Positions 26,799-34,883 of a DNA stretch of 64,000 nucleotides are shown here, piece after piece. The stretch comes from Sphingomonas sp. SUN019 (GTDB taxonomy: Bacteria; Pseudomonadota; Alphaproteobacteria; Sphingomonadales; Sphingomonadaceae): NCBI RefSeq assembly GCF_024758705.1, contig NZ_CP096971.1, positions 1,798,001 to 1,862,000 of the forward strand. Direction: 5' to 3'. Under the pieces are notes generated by a model, which saw only the letters and a program-made list of their open reading frames with translations, was not told the DNA's origin and searched no databases. How positions within the stretch are numbered: position 1 is the first letter of the stretch; the number at the start of each line of letters is the position of its first letter. A program made the position numbers and the translations under genes.

Positions 26799-27175
26799 TG
26801 GCGATGGTCGTCCATGTCGACGATCTGACGCTGTCGGCGCGGATCGGGATCAATCCGGACGAGCAGGATCGCCGCCAGCCGCTGGTCATTTCAGTCGAGC
26901 TGACGCTGCGCGACGATGCGGTCGAGAGCATAATGGACAGCGTCGATTATCGCCGCATCGTCGCCGAGGCGGAGACGATCGCGGATCGCCACACCGGCAT
27001 GATCGAGGTGTTCGCGCGCCAACTGGCCGAACGCTGCCTTGCGCTCGGCCCGGTCGCGGATGTCACGGTGCGCGTGGCGAAGCCGCAGGCGTTGTCGCGC
27101 GGACTCGCGTCGGTGCGGGTCACGCTCGAGGCCGCTCAGGCGATGCCGCGCGCGGTCGCCCTCGCCGCCTTGTAG
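26798..27175 (+). CDS. folB: Dihydroneopterin aldolase
   Basis: The 125-residue protein carries FolB features: LTLSARIGINPDEQDRRQPLVI, DSVDYRRIVAEAE and a C-terminal VTVRVAKPQAL. It acts in folate biosynthesis, so it may raise the folate pool for O-demethylation. It overlaps folD by one base, and its 3' end overlaps the convergent SDR gene by 40 bp, an unusually deep tail-to-tail overlap here. Confidence 0.85.
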   Translation: MAMVVHVDDLTLSARIGINPDEQDRRQPLVISVELTLRDDAVESIMDSVDYRRIVAEAETIADRHTGMIEVFARQLAERCLALGPVADVTVRVAKPQALSRGLASVRVTLEAAQAMPRAVALAAL

Positions 27176-28038
27176 CTGTCGCGCCGCCCCTGTTCGAACC
27201 CGACCCGTTCGGCGAAGCCCGGATCCTCGGGATAGTCGCGAAATTCGCCCACGATCTCGTCGAACAGCGCGCGCAACTCGTCACGGAATTCGGGGTGGGA
27301 GAAGATGTAGAAGCGGTTCGCCTCGATCGCCTCGATCACCCGCGCGGCGATCACGTTGGGCTCCATCCCGACCTGGTGCAGCTGTTCCAGCCGGCCGACC
27401 ATCTCGCTATTCACAGGTTTTGCGCCCGCCTTCAGATCGTCGGGCCGCACTTCGTCGCTAGCGTAGATGTGGCTCTTCACCAGCCCCGGACACAGCACCG
27501 ACACGCCGATTCCGTGCGGCGCAAGGCTGTATCGAAGCGATTCGCTCATCCCGCGCACCGCGAACTTGGTAGTGTTGTAGATGCCGGGCGCGGGGCCGCA
27601 CAGGAAACTGGCCATCGATGCGGTGTTGACGACGTGCCCGCCGTTCCCCCGCGCCTTCATCCGCGGGACGAAGGTCATCACGCCGTTGACGACGCCGTGC
27701 AGATTGACCCCCATCACCCAGTCCCAGTCGTCGAACGACGAATCGTCGATCGTCTGGAAGAGATTGATCCCGGCGTTGTTGAACAACAGGCTGACTGGTC
27801 CGAGCCGATCCTCCACCTCGTCCGCCGCCGCCGCGAACCCCGCGCGTGACGACACGTCGAGCGTGACGCCTATCGCGTGCTGGTTGTCGAGCGTCTTCAG
27901 TGCCGCCGCGATCGCATCCTCGCGGATGTCGGCGATCGCCACCTTGCACCCTTGGTCCAGCAACGCGCGCGCCAGGCCTAGGCCGATCCCATTCGCCCCG
28001 CCGGTGACGAAGGCCGTGCGGCCCGCAAAGTCTTTCAT
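27136..28038 (-). CDS. SDR oxidoreductase, LigD/LigL-like C-alpha dehydrogenase family
   Basis: The 300-residue protein has MKDFAGRTAFVTGGANGIG at the N-terminus (NAD motif TGxxxGIG), NNAG, catalytic Ser in NTASMAS and YNTTK. GVNLHGVVNGVMTFVPRMKARG and the tail YIFSHPEFRDEL closely recall the LigD/LigL/LigN/LigO group that oxidises the alpha-hydroxyl of beta-aryl ether dimers. An operator-like palindrome lies 55 bp upstream, shared with the divergent MFS gene. The exact dimer is not known. A close paralogue is at 51614-52528. Confidence 0.8.
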   Translation of the reverse strand: MKDFAGRTAFVTGGANGIGLGLARALLDQGCKVAIADIREDAIAAALKTLDNQHAIGVTLDVSSRAGFAAAADEVEDRLGPVSLLFNNAGINLFQTIDDSSFDDWDWVMGVNLHGVVNGVMTFVPRMKARGNGGHVVNTASMASFLCGPAPGIYNTTKFAVRGMSESLRYSLAPHGIGVSVLCPGLVKSHIYASDEVRPDDLKAGAKPVNSEMVGRLEQLHQVGMEPNVIAARVIEAIEANRFYIFSHPEFRDELRALFDEIVGEFRDYPEDPGFAERVGFEQGRRDSYKAARATARGIA

Positions 28039-28092
28039 GCCGTCTCTCCTGTCGTCCGGCGCGCGACGGCACCGATTTCATTTGCCTCCGAT

Positions 28093-28109
28093 TGTATCTA
28101 ACGCATACA
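28093..28109. promoter_or_regulatory. Operator-like palindrome between SDR and MFS genes
   Basis: TGTATCTAACGCATACA lies in the 133-bp divergent gap. Its TGTAT...ATACA half-sites match those of the other five sites of the same kind in the window. Confidence 0.6.
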
Positions 28110-28171
28110 GTTTGCCAACCGAAAACGACGCGCCGCGGATGATGGCGCGCGATCAGGCAAGAGGATGACGG

Positions 28172-29608
28172 ATGGCGATCGCCCCCGCGGCTGCAGCACC
28201 CGAAATGGTCGGCGAGATGCTGGCGTGCGAGGACCGCGTCGACGCGGCCGGCGTCGCAGTCCCGGCGCGCGAATGGCCCTCCACGGGTGCGGCGTATTGG
28301 GCGCTGTTCGTCATCGTGCTGGCGACATTCCTGACCTTCTTCGACCAGGTCGTGTTCGGAATGCTGGCGCAGCGCATCAAGACCGATTTCGGCCTGACCG
28401 ATTCGCAGCTCGGCTTCCTGGCGGGGCCTGCCAGCATCATCTGCTATCTGTTCGTCGGTATCCCGCTGGCGCGCCTCGCCGACATCTTTCCGCGCAAATA
28501 CGTGCTGGGCGGCGGGGTAGCGGTGATCGGGGTCATCACCGCGCTGGGCGGGATCGCGCAGACCTTCGCGCAATTCGTCGGCTCGCGCGTGTTCCTGGCG
28601 GCGGGCGGCTCGGCACACGCGCCGTCGGCCTATTCGCTGCTCGCCGACGCCTTTCCCCCGCGCACGCTGACCCGCGCATTCGCATTGCTGCAATTCGGCT
28701 TCATCGGCGGGACCACATTGGGGCCGATCATCGGCGGGATGCTGATCGGCATGACCGCGGACTGGGGGCCGTCGCAGGTCGCGGGGCTGCACATCTTCGG
28801 CTGGCAGTGGATCATGATCTGGGTCGGGCTGCCCGGCATCCTGGTCGCATTGCTGTTCCTGACCGTGAAGGAGCCGCCGCGTGTCGCACCGCTCGCCGAT
28901 GCGCCGCAACCGCCACGTGACGCACCGCTCGGCCGCCGCATCCTGACCTTCACCGGACTCGACGCGGTAAAGGCGATCCATGCCAAGCGCCGCGTCTATT
29001 ATCCGTTGTTCGCGGGCCTCGCGCTCAGCGCGATCGAGACGTTCGGCCTGCAATTCTGGCGCGTGCCGTTCATGATCCGCAGCTTCGGCTGGAACGAGGC
29101 GCAGATTGGCGCGGTGATGGGCAGCATGTTCCTGGTCGCCTCGCTGACGGGGCTGCTGCTGGGTGGCATCTTCGTCGAATGGATGGCGAAACGGTACAAG
29201 GACGCCAACGTCCGCAGCGCCGCGATCCTGTTCGGCTGCACCACCGTCTGCGCGATCAGTTCGCCGCTGATGCCGAACGGTTACCTCTCGCTCGGCGTTA
29301 TGGCGCTAGGCGCGATGTTCGGGATCGCCGGCGCGGTGCCGCAGAACGCCGCGATCCAGCGCGTCGCGCCGAATGCGATGCGCGGACAGGTGACCGCGAT
29401 CTATCTGTTCATGTTCACCTTCTTCGGCGCGATGGGCAGCTTCGTCGTGGGGCTGGTGCAGGATCTGGTGATCGGGGTCGAGGCCGATCTGTGGAAGGCG
29501 CTGGTGCTGACCGCCAGCATCCTCCTGCCGCTGGCCACGCTCTGCATGGTGCGCGCGATACGACCATATCGCGAGGAGGTCGAGGCGCTGGAGGCGCAGG
29601 GCAGATAG
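28172..29608 (+). CDS. MFS permease, probable lignin-aromatic transporter
   Basis: The 478-residue protein has 12 predicted membrane helices and a 45-residue cytoplasmic N-terminus. MFS loop signatures include GIPLARLADIFPRKY (loop 2-3), and helix 1 contains the charged FFDQVVFGML. The gene begins 62 bp past an operator-like palindrome and is followed after 65 bp by the NTF2-type gene, which has its own palindrome. Uptake of an aromatic dimer or acid is inferred from neighbours only. Confidence 0.78.
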   Translation: MAIAPAAAAPEMVGEMLACEDRVDAAGVAVPAREWPSTGAAYWALFVIVLATFLTFFDQVVFGMLAQRIKTDFGLTDSQLGFLAGPASIICYLFVGIPLARLADIFPRKYVLGGGVAVIGVITALGGIAQTFAQFVGSRVFLAAGGSAHAPSAYSLLADAFPPRTLTRAFALLQFGFIGGTTLGPIIGGMLIGMTADWGPSQVAGLHIFGWQWIMIWVGLPGILVALLFLTVKEPPRVAPLADAPQPPRDAPLGRRILTFTGLDAVKAIHAKRRVYYPLFAGLALSAIETFGLQFWRVPFMIRSFGWNEAQIGAVMGSMFLVASLTGLLLGGIFVEWMAKRYKDANVRSAAILFGCTTVCAISSPLMPNGYLSLGVMALGAMFGIAGAVPQNAAIQRVAPNAMRGQVTAIYLFMFTFFGAMGSFVVGLVQDLVIGVEADLWKALVLTASILLPLATLCMVRAIRPYREEVEALEAQGR

Positions 29609-29641
29609 AGGCGTTGACAGCCGCTCCGGGGCGGCGCAGAT

Positions 29642-29658
29642 TGTACGCAAAGCATACA
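29642..29658. promoter_or_regulatory. Operator-like palindrome before the NTF2-type gene
   Basis: TGTACGC-AAA-GCATACA is the most symmetric of the six sites, with 7-bp arms differing at one position. It ends 15 bp before the ATG at 29674, so a bound repressor would block transcription or translation start. Confidence 0.65.
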
Positions 29659-29673
29659 GTTGGGAGAGAAGAA

Positions 29674-30444
29674 ATGGCCGACGCCGATCGTATCGCGCAG
29701 CTCGAACAGACCGTCGAACAGCTCGCACGCCGCATCCAGCAGCGTGAGGACGAACTCGACGTGCGCAAGCTGCAGCACCTGTACGGCTATCTGATCGACA
29801 AATGCCTGTACAACGAGACGGTCGACCTGTTCACCGATGACGGCGAGGTGCGGTTCTTCGGCGGCGTCTGGCGCGGCAAGGAGGGCATCCGCCGCCTGTA
29901 TGTCGAACGGTTCCAGAAGCGCTTCACGCACGGCGTCAACGGCCCGATCGACGGATTCCTGCTCGATCATCCGCAATTGCAGGACATCATCGACATCGCG
30001 CCGGACGGCGAGATCGCCTATGGCCGTGCGCGGTCGATGATGCAGGCCGGACGGCACAAGGATTATGCCGACCCGGCGAATCCGATGCTCGGCGCGCGCC
30101 AATGGTGGGAAGGCGGCATCTACGAGAACACCTATCAGAAGGTGGACGGGGTCTGGCGGATCAAGGTGCTGAACTATATGCCGCAATGGCACGCCGATTT
30201 CGACAGCGGCTGGATGAACACCAAGCCCGAATACGTCCCCTTCCCCTCGGTCACCTACCCCGAAGACCCGACCGGCCCGGATGCGCTGATCGAGGATCAC
30301 TGGCTGTGGCCGACGCATAAGGTGGTGCCGTTCCACATGAAGCATCCGGTGACCGGGCAGGAGATCGTGCCCGAACGCTGGCAGGGCGACATCGATCGCG
30401 AGGCGGCGGCGAAGGCGGACAAGCTGGCCGCGGCGGAAGCGTGA
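29674..30444 (+). CDS. NTF2-fold (SnoaL-like) protein, candidate gamma-formaldehyde lyase (LdpA/LsdE/PcfL type)
   Basis: The 256-residue protein starts with a coiled-coil helix (residues 5-30) and then an NTF2/SnoaL-4-like domain: HLYGYLIDKCLYNETVDLF, VWRGKEGIRRLY, DGFLLDHPQLQDIIDIAPDG, WWEGGIYENTYQK and LNYMPQWHADF. In sphingomonads, NTF2-superfamily proteins LdpA/LsdE (diarylpropane) and PcfL (phenylcoumaran) remove formaldehyde to make stilbenes. A stilbene dioxygenase lies 7 kb away, which makes that role likely. A paralogue is at 50833-51546. GGGAGAGAAG precedes the ATG. The identity needs a biochemical test. Confidence 0.72.
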   Translation: MADADRIAQLEQTVEQLARRIQQREDELDVRKLQHLYGYLIDKCLYNETVDLFTDDGEVRFFGGVWRGKEGIRRLYVERFQKRFTHGVNGPIDGFLLDHPQLQDIIDIAPDGEIAYGRARSMMQAGRHKDYADPANPMLGARQWWEGGIYENTYQKVDGVWRIKVLNYMPQWHADFDSGWMNTKPEYVPFPSVTYPEDPTGPDALIEDHWLWPTHKVVPFHMKHPVTGQEIVPERWQGDIDREAAAKADKLAAAEA

Positions 30445-30449
30445 TTGTC

Positions 30450-30625
30450 CTCTCCCCGTCGGGGCGCATCAGGTCGGCCATGCCCCCGGCATGGCCTGAA
30501 CAGCGCCGGGCGCTGTTCACCTGATGCGGGTGGCCGAACGTAGCGAGGTCGGGAGAGGGGCTGTGAGACTCACGAAGTTCGTGGCGCTGCCCCTCTCCCC
30601 GACCCTCTCCCCGGAGGGGAGAGGG
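30450..30625. repeat. Complex palindromic intergenic repeat
   Basis: Nested inverted pairs are GCATCAGGT (30466-30474) with ACCTGATGC (30519-30527), GGCCATGCC (30476-30484) with GGCATGGCC (30488-30496), and AACAGCGCC with GGCGCTGTT at 30499-30517. CTCTCCCC-type arms lie at both ends, finishing in a CTCTCCCCGGAGGGGAGAG hairpin at 30605-30623. It fills the gap before the aldehyde dehydrogenase, and its last purine run is close to that gene's start. Confidence 0.75.
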
Positions 30626-30639
30626 AGATTGAGGAACCG

Positions 30640-32067
30640 ATGACCTATCCCGATCTGCACATGGTGATCGACGGCGAGCGCGTTTCGGGCGGCGGGCGGC
30701 GCACGCACGCGGTCGTCAATCCGGCGACCGGGGAGACGCTGGCCGACCTGCCGCTGGCCGACGCCGCCGACCTCGATCGCGCGCTGGAGACCGCCGCGCG
30801 CGGGTTTCGCCTATGGCGCGATTCGACCCCGCAACAGCGCGCCGCCGTGCTGCAGGGCGCGGCGCGGCTGATGCTGGAACGGCAGGAGGAACTCGCGTGC
30901 GTCGCGACGCTGGAGGAAGGCAAGCCGATCGCCGAGGCGCGGATCGAAGTGCTGATGAACGTCGGGCTGTTCAATTTCTATGCGGGCGAAGTGTTTCGCC
31001 TGTACGGTCGGACACTCGTCCGCCCGGCGGGTCAGCGCTCGACGATCAGCAAGGAGCCGGTCGGCCCGGTCGCCGCCTTCGCACCGTGGAATTTCCCGCT
31101 CGGCAATCCCGGACGCAAGCTGGGCGCGCCGATCGCGGCGGGGTGTTCGGTGATCCTGAAGGCGGCGGAGGAAGCCCCCGCCTCCGCGCTGGGCGTGCTG
31201 CAATGCCTGTACGATGCGGGGCTGCCGAAGGAGGTCGCGCAGGCGGTGTTCGGCGTGCCCGACGAGGTGTCGCGCCACCTGCTCGGATCGCCGATCATTC
31301 GCAAGCTGAGCTTCACCGGGTCGACCGTCGTCGGCAAGCATCTGGCGAAGCTGGCGGCGGACGATTGCAAGCGCACGACGATGGAACTGGGCGGGCACGG
31401 GCCGGTGCTGGTATTCGACGATGTGGATGTCGATCAGGTGCTGGATGTGATGGTGCCGGGCAAATACCGCAACGCCGGGCAGGTCTGCGTGTCGCCCACT
31501 CGCTTTATTGTGCAGGAGGATGTGTTCGAACGGTTTCGCGATGGTTTCGCCGACCGCGCGAGGCGGATCGTGGTCGGCGACGGGCTGGATGCGGCGACGC
31601 AGATGGGCCCGATGGCCAATCCGCGTCGTCCCGATGCGATGGAGCGGCTGATCGGTGATGCGACCGCGAAAGGCGCGACGCTGCACACCGGCGGAGAACG
31701 CATTGGCAATCGCGGGTTTTTCTATCAGCCGAGCGTCCTGTCCGGCGTGCCGCTGGACGCCGCGATCATGAATGAGGAGCCGTTCGGTCCGGTCGCACTG
31801 ATCAATCCCTTCGCCGGCGAAGACGCGATGATCGCCGAGGCCAACCGCCTCCCCTATGGGCTGGCCGCCTACGCCTGGACCCGCGATGCGAAGCGTCAGC
31901 GCCGGCTGGGACGTGAGATCGAGAGCGGGATGGTCGGCATCAACACCAACTTGATCGGTGGTGCCGATGCGCCGTTCGGCGGGGTGAAATGGTCCGGCCA
32001 CGGATCGGAGGACGGACCCGAGGGGGTCGAAGCGTGCCTGGTCACCAAGGCGGTGCACGAGGGTTAG
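30640..32067 (+). CDS. NAD(P)-dependent aldehyde dehydrogenase
   Basis: The 475-residue ALDH has FAPWNFPLGNPGRKL, FTGSTVVGKHLAKLA, the general base in MELGGHGPVL and the nucleophile in NAGQVCVSP. The tail PFGGVKWSGHGSEDG resembles semialdehyde dehydrogenases. It lies between an NTF2-type lyase gene and a VAO-type oxidase gene, the latter 29 bp downstream. Oxidation of an aromatic or side-chain aldehyde made by these neighbours is plausible. It is not a close copy of the ALDH at 17407. Confidence 0.83.
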   Translation: MTYPDLHMVIDGERVSGGGRRTHAVVNPATGETLADLPLADAADLDRALETAARGFRLWRDSTPQQRAAVLQGAARLMLERQEELACVATLEEGKPIAEARIEVLMNVGLFNFYAGEVFRLYGRTLVRPAGQRSTISKEPVGPVAAFAPWNFPLGNPGRKLGAPIAAGCSVILKAAEEAPASALGVLQCLYDAGLPKEVAQAVFGVPDEVSRHLLGSPIIRKLSFTGSTVVGKHLAKLAADDCKRTTMELGGHGPVLVFDDVDVDQVLDVMVPGKYRNAGQVCVSPTRFIVQEDVFERFRDGFADRARRIVVGDGLDAATQMGPMANPRRPDAMERLIGDATAKGATLHTGGERIGNRGFFYQPSVLSGVPLDAAIMNEEPFGPVALINPFAGEDAMIAEANRLPYGLAAYAWTRDAKRQRRLGREIESGMVGINTNLIGGADAPFGGVKWSGHGSEDGPEGVEACLVTKAVHEG

Positions 32068-32096
32068 AACGCACCGGGGCTGAGAGGAGAGAGACG

Positions 32097-33665
32097 ATGC
32101 TGGACGTGATGGATGCTCCCGCGGCGGCGATCGACGCGGCGCTGAAGGAACTCGGCGATATTCTAGGGACCGACGGGCTGACCGTCGACGAGGGCAAGGT
32201 CGCCGAATTCCGCGATCCCTTCGCGCCGCCGACCGGCCGATGGTACGAACCCGGCGCGGTGCTGATGCCGGCCAGCGTCGAGCAGGTGCAGGAGGTGCTG
32301 CGCGTCGCCAACGCGTACAAGACGCCGCTGTGGACCAACGGTCAGGGCCGCAACAACGGCTATGGCGGTCCGGCGCCGCGCGTGTCGGGATCGTTCATGC
32401 TGTCGATGCGGCGGATGAACCGCGTGCTGGAGGTCGACGAGGATTCGGCCTGGGCGCTGGTCGAACCCGGCGTCAGCTTCTTCGATCTGCACGCGCACCT
32501 GAAATCGAGCGGATCGAAACTGTGGATGTCGGTGCCCGATCTCGGCTGGGGCAGCATCGTCGGCAATGCGCTGGAACACGGCGTCGGCTACACCCCACTG
32601 GGCGATCATTTCGACGCGAAGTGCGGGATGGAGGTGGTGCTGGCCAACGGCGACGTGCTGCGCACGGGCCTTGGCGGGCTGGAGAATCCGCGCGCGTGGC
32701 ACGTGTATAAACACGGCTGCGGCCCGACGCTGGACGGGCTGTTCACGCAATCGAACTTCGGGGTGGTGACGAAGATGGGAACGTGGCTGATGCCCGCGCC
32801 CGATTGCTACATGCCGGGCTGGCTGACGCTGAAGAACGACAGCGATCTGGAGGTGATGCTGGAACGCCTCCGTCCGCTGATGATGAACGGCACGATCCCG
32901 AACCAGCCGATGATCATCAACGCGGTCTGCGCGGCGTCGGCGTTCTGGCAGCGCGACCATTGGTACACCGGCGACGGGCCGATCCCCGAGGACGTGATCG
33001 AGCGGATCGCCGAAACGCCCGGTTTCGGGCGCTGGGTGATGCGCTTCGCGCTGTACGGCGACGAGCGCATCGTCGAGCGCCAGCGCGAGATCGTGTCGGA
33101 CGCGCTTGGCACGATTCCCGGCGCGACGATCACATTCGACAAGTTCGACGGGCACGACCTGCCCGAGTTCGAGAACCCGCATCAGCGCGTGCAGGCGGGC
33201 ATCCCGAGCGTCGCGCTGGACAGCATGACGCGGTGGTACGGCGGCGAGAACGGCGGGCACATCGGATTTTCGTCGGCCACGCCGATCACCGGGCGCGACG
33301 GCGGCGCGATCCGCGATCTGGTGCGCGACCAGCTCCACGCCGCGGGGCTCGATTACAGCGGGGTTTTCATCGTGGGCAAGCGCAGCCTGATCCATGTCGG
33401 GCTGGTGGTGTTCGACACCGCGGACGATGCGCAGACCCGCGCCGCTTATGCCGCGTGCCGGACGATGGTGGAGACCGCGGCGCGCCAAGGGTATGGCGAA
33501 TATCGTTCGCACCTGGATTTCATGGACCTGGTCGCGGACCAGTACAGTTTCGGCGACCACGCGCAGCGCCGCTTCGCCGAGACGATCAAGGACTGCGTCG
33601 ATCCGAACGGCATCCTCTCCCCCGGAAAGCAGGGCATCTGGCCCAAAGCGTATCGAACCGACTGA
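32097..33665 (+). CDS. VAO/4-cresol dehydrogenase-type FAD oxidase
   Basis: The 522-residue protein is close in length to eugenol oxidase. It has the FAD motif GQGRNNGYGGPAPRVSGS (residues 82-99), PDLGWGS with D148 at the position of the catalytic Asp of vanillyl-alcohol oxidase, GVGYTPLGDH, YKHGCGPTLDGLFTQSNFG, and GGHIGFSS as the likely covalent-FAD His region. Such enzymes oxidise para-alkyl phenols or para-hydroxybenzyl alcohols through a quinone methide. GAGAGGAGAGAG precedes ATG 32097. It likely attacks a 4-hydroxyphenyl side chain of a lignin fragment. Confidence 0.82.
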   Translation: MLDVMDAPAAAIDAALKELGDILGTDGLTVDEGKVAEFRDPFAPPTGRWYEPGAVLMPASVEQVQEVLRVANAYKTPLWTNGQGRNNGYGGPAPRVSGSFMLSMRRMNRVLEVDEDSAWALVEPGVSFFDLHAHLKSSGSKLWMSVPDLGWGSIVGNALEHGVGYTPLGDHFDAKCGMEVVLANGDVLRTGLGGLENPRAWHVYKHGCGPTLDGLFTQSNFGVVTKMGTWLMPAPDCYMPGWLTLKNDSDLEVMLERLRPLMMNGTIPNQPMIINAVCAASAFWQRDHWYTGDGPIPEDVIERIAETPGFGRWVMRFALYGDERIVERQREIVSDALGTIPGATITFDKFDGHDLPEFENPHQRVQAGIPSVALDSMTRWYGGENGGHIGFSSATPITGRDGGAIRDLVRDQLHAAGLDYSGVFIVGKRSLIHVGLVVFDTADDAQTRAAYAACRTMVETAARQGYGEYRSHLDFMDLVADQYSFGDHAQRRFAETIKDCVDPNGILSPGKQGIWPKAYRTD

Positions 33666-33671
33666 CCCCCA

Positions 33672-33683
33672 CCCCCCCCCCCC
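33672..33683. repeat. 12-C homopolymer tract
   Basis: Twelve consecutive C bases follow CCCCCA just after the stop of the VAO-type gene and directly abut the next palindromic repeat. Such tracts vary in length by slippage and can be assembly-sensitive. Confidence 0.8.
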
Positions 33684-33746
33684 GTTCGCCCTGAGCGAAG
33701 TCGAAGGGCATGTGTCCCAGGTGCTTCGACTTCGCTCAGCACGAAC
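33684..33746. repeat. Palindromic repeat (REP type)
   Basis: A 23-bp left arm starting GTTCGCCCTGAGCGAAG (33684-33706) pairs with a right arm ending CTTCGCTCAGCACGAAC (33724-33746) with one mismatch. It would form a strong hairpin between the VAO-type gene and ligW. Confidence 0.85.
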
Positions 33747-33768
33747 GGTTTTTGGAAGCACTGTTCCA

Positions 33769-34821
33769 ATGACCCACGAATTGAAGACCGGCGGCGATCG
33801 CGGCTATCTGCGCATCGCCACGGAAGAAGCGTTCGCCACGCGCGAGCAGATCGATGCGTATCTGCGGATGGTGGCGGACGGCAGCGCGGACAAGGGGATG
33901 ACCTCGCTATGGGGGTTCTACGCCCGGTCGCCGTCCGAGCGCGCGACCGAGATTATCGACCGGCTGCTCGATCTGGGCGACCGCCGCATCGCCGACATGG
34001 ACGCGACCGGCATCGACGTTGCGATCCTTTCGCTGACTTCCCCCGGCGTGCAGCCGTTGACCGATGCGGACGAGGCGAAGGCGATGGTGACCCGCGCCAA
34101 CGATTATCTGGCCGAACGCTGCGCGGCGCATCCGACGCGCTTCGTCGGCATGACCTCGATCGCGCCGCAGGATCCCGCATGGTCGGCGGCGGAGATCAGG
34201 CGTGGCGCGGACCTCGGGTTCAGGGGCGTGATGGTCAACAGCCATACGCAGGGGCATTATCTCGACGAACCGCAGTTCGATCCGATCTTCCGCGCGCTCG
34301 CCGACACCGGGCAGCCGCTCTATATTCACCCGCAGACGTTGCCCGACGCCTATATCGGCGGGATGATCGACGCCGGGCTGGACGGCGCGATCTTCGGGTT
34401 CGGGGTGGAGACGGGGATGCACCTGCTGCGCCTGATCACCACCGGCATCTTCGATCGTTATCCCGATTTGCAGATCGCGGTCGGGCATGGTGGGGAGGCG
34501 ATCCCGTACTGGCTGTACCGCATCGATTACATGCACAAGGCGGGCGTGCGGTCGGAGCGTTACGACCGGCTGAAACCGCTGAAGAAGGACATCGTGACCT
34601 GCCTGCGCGAAAACGTGCTGGCGACGACCAGCGGCCTGCCGTTCGCGCCCGCGATCAAGCTGATGATCGAGGTGATGGGCGAGGATCGCGTGATGTACGC
34701 GATGGATTATCCTTACGAATATGTGCCCGACGAGGTGCGGACGCACGACCTGCTCGACATCAGCGACGCGGCGAAGAAGAAGCTGATGCAGACCAACGCC
34801 GAGCGCGTATTCGGGTTGTGA
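33769..34821 (+). CDS. ligW: 5-carboxyvanillate decarboxylase
   Basis: The 350-residue amidohydrolase-superfamily protein matches LigW nearly end to end: LKTGGDRGYLRIATEEAF, DLGDRRIADMDATGID, SHTQGHYLDE, GFGVETGMHLLRLI and YAMDYPYEY. Metal and active-site residues E19, H187, H240 and D313 match LigW E19, H188, H241 and D314 allowing for one gap. The enzyme decarboxylates 5-carboxyvanillate to vanillate using Mn2+, the last step of 5,5'-biphenyl dimer breakdown. LigX, LigY and LigZ are not in the window. The MFS gene follows on the same strand. Confidence 0.93.
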   Translation: MTHELKTGGDRGYLRIATEEAFATREQIDAYLRMVADGSADKGMTSLWGFYARSPSERATEIIDRLLDLGDRRIADMDATGIDVAILSLTSPGVQPLTDADEAKAMVTRANDYLAERCAAHPTRFVGMTSIAPQDPAWSAAEIRRGADLGFRGVMVNSHTQGHYLDEPQFDPIFRALADTGQPLYIHPQTLPDAYIGGMIDAGLDGAIFGFGVETGMHLLRLITTGIFDRYPDLQIAVGHGGEAIPYWLYRIDYMHKAGVRSERYDRLKPLKKDIVTCLRENVLATTSGLPFAPAIKLMIEVMGEDRVMYAMDYPYEYVPDEVRTHDLLDISDAAKKKLMQTNAERVFGL

Positions 34822-34837
34822 GCGCCCTTCGAGACGG

Positions 34838-34873
34838 CATTTCGACAGGCTCAATGCCTCCTCAGCATGAGCG
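34838..34873. repeat. Single REP arm
   Basis: The stretch CATTTCGACAGGCTCAATG followed by CCTCCTCAGCATGAGCG resembles the right arm of the doublet at 12011-12122. It sits between ligW and the MFS gene, and an in-frame ATG at 34854 lies inside it. Confidence 0.6.
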
Positions 34874-34883
34874 GGGAAGTGGG

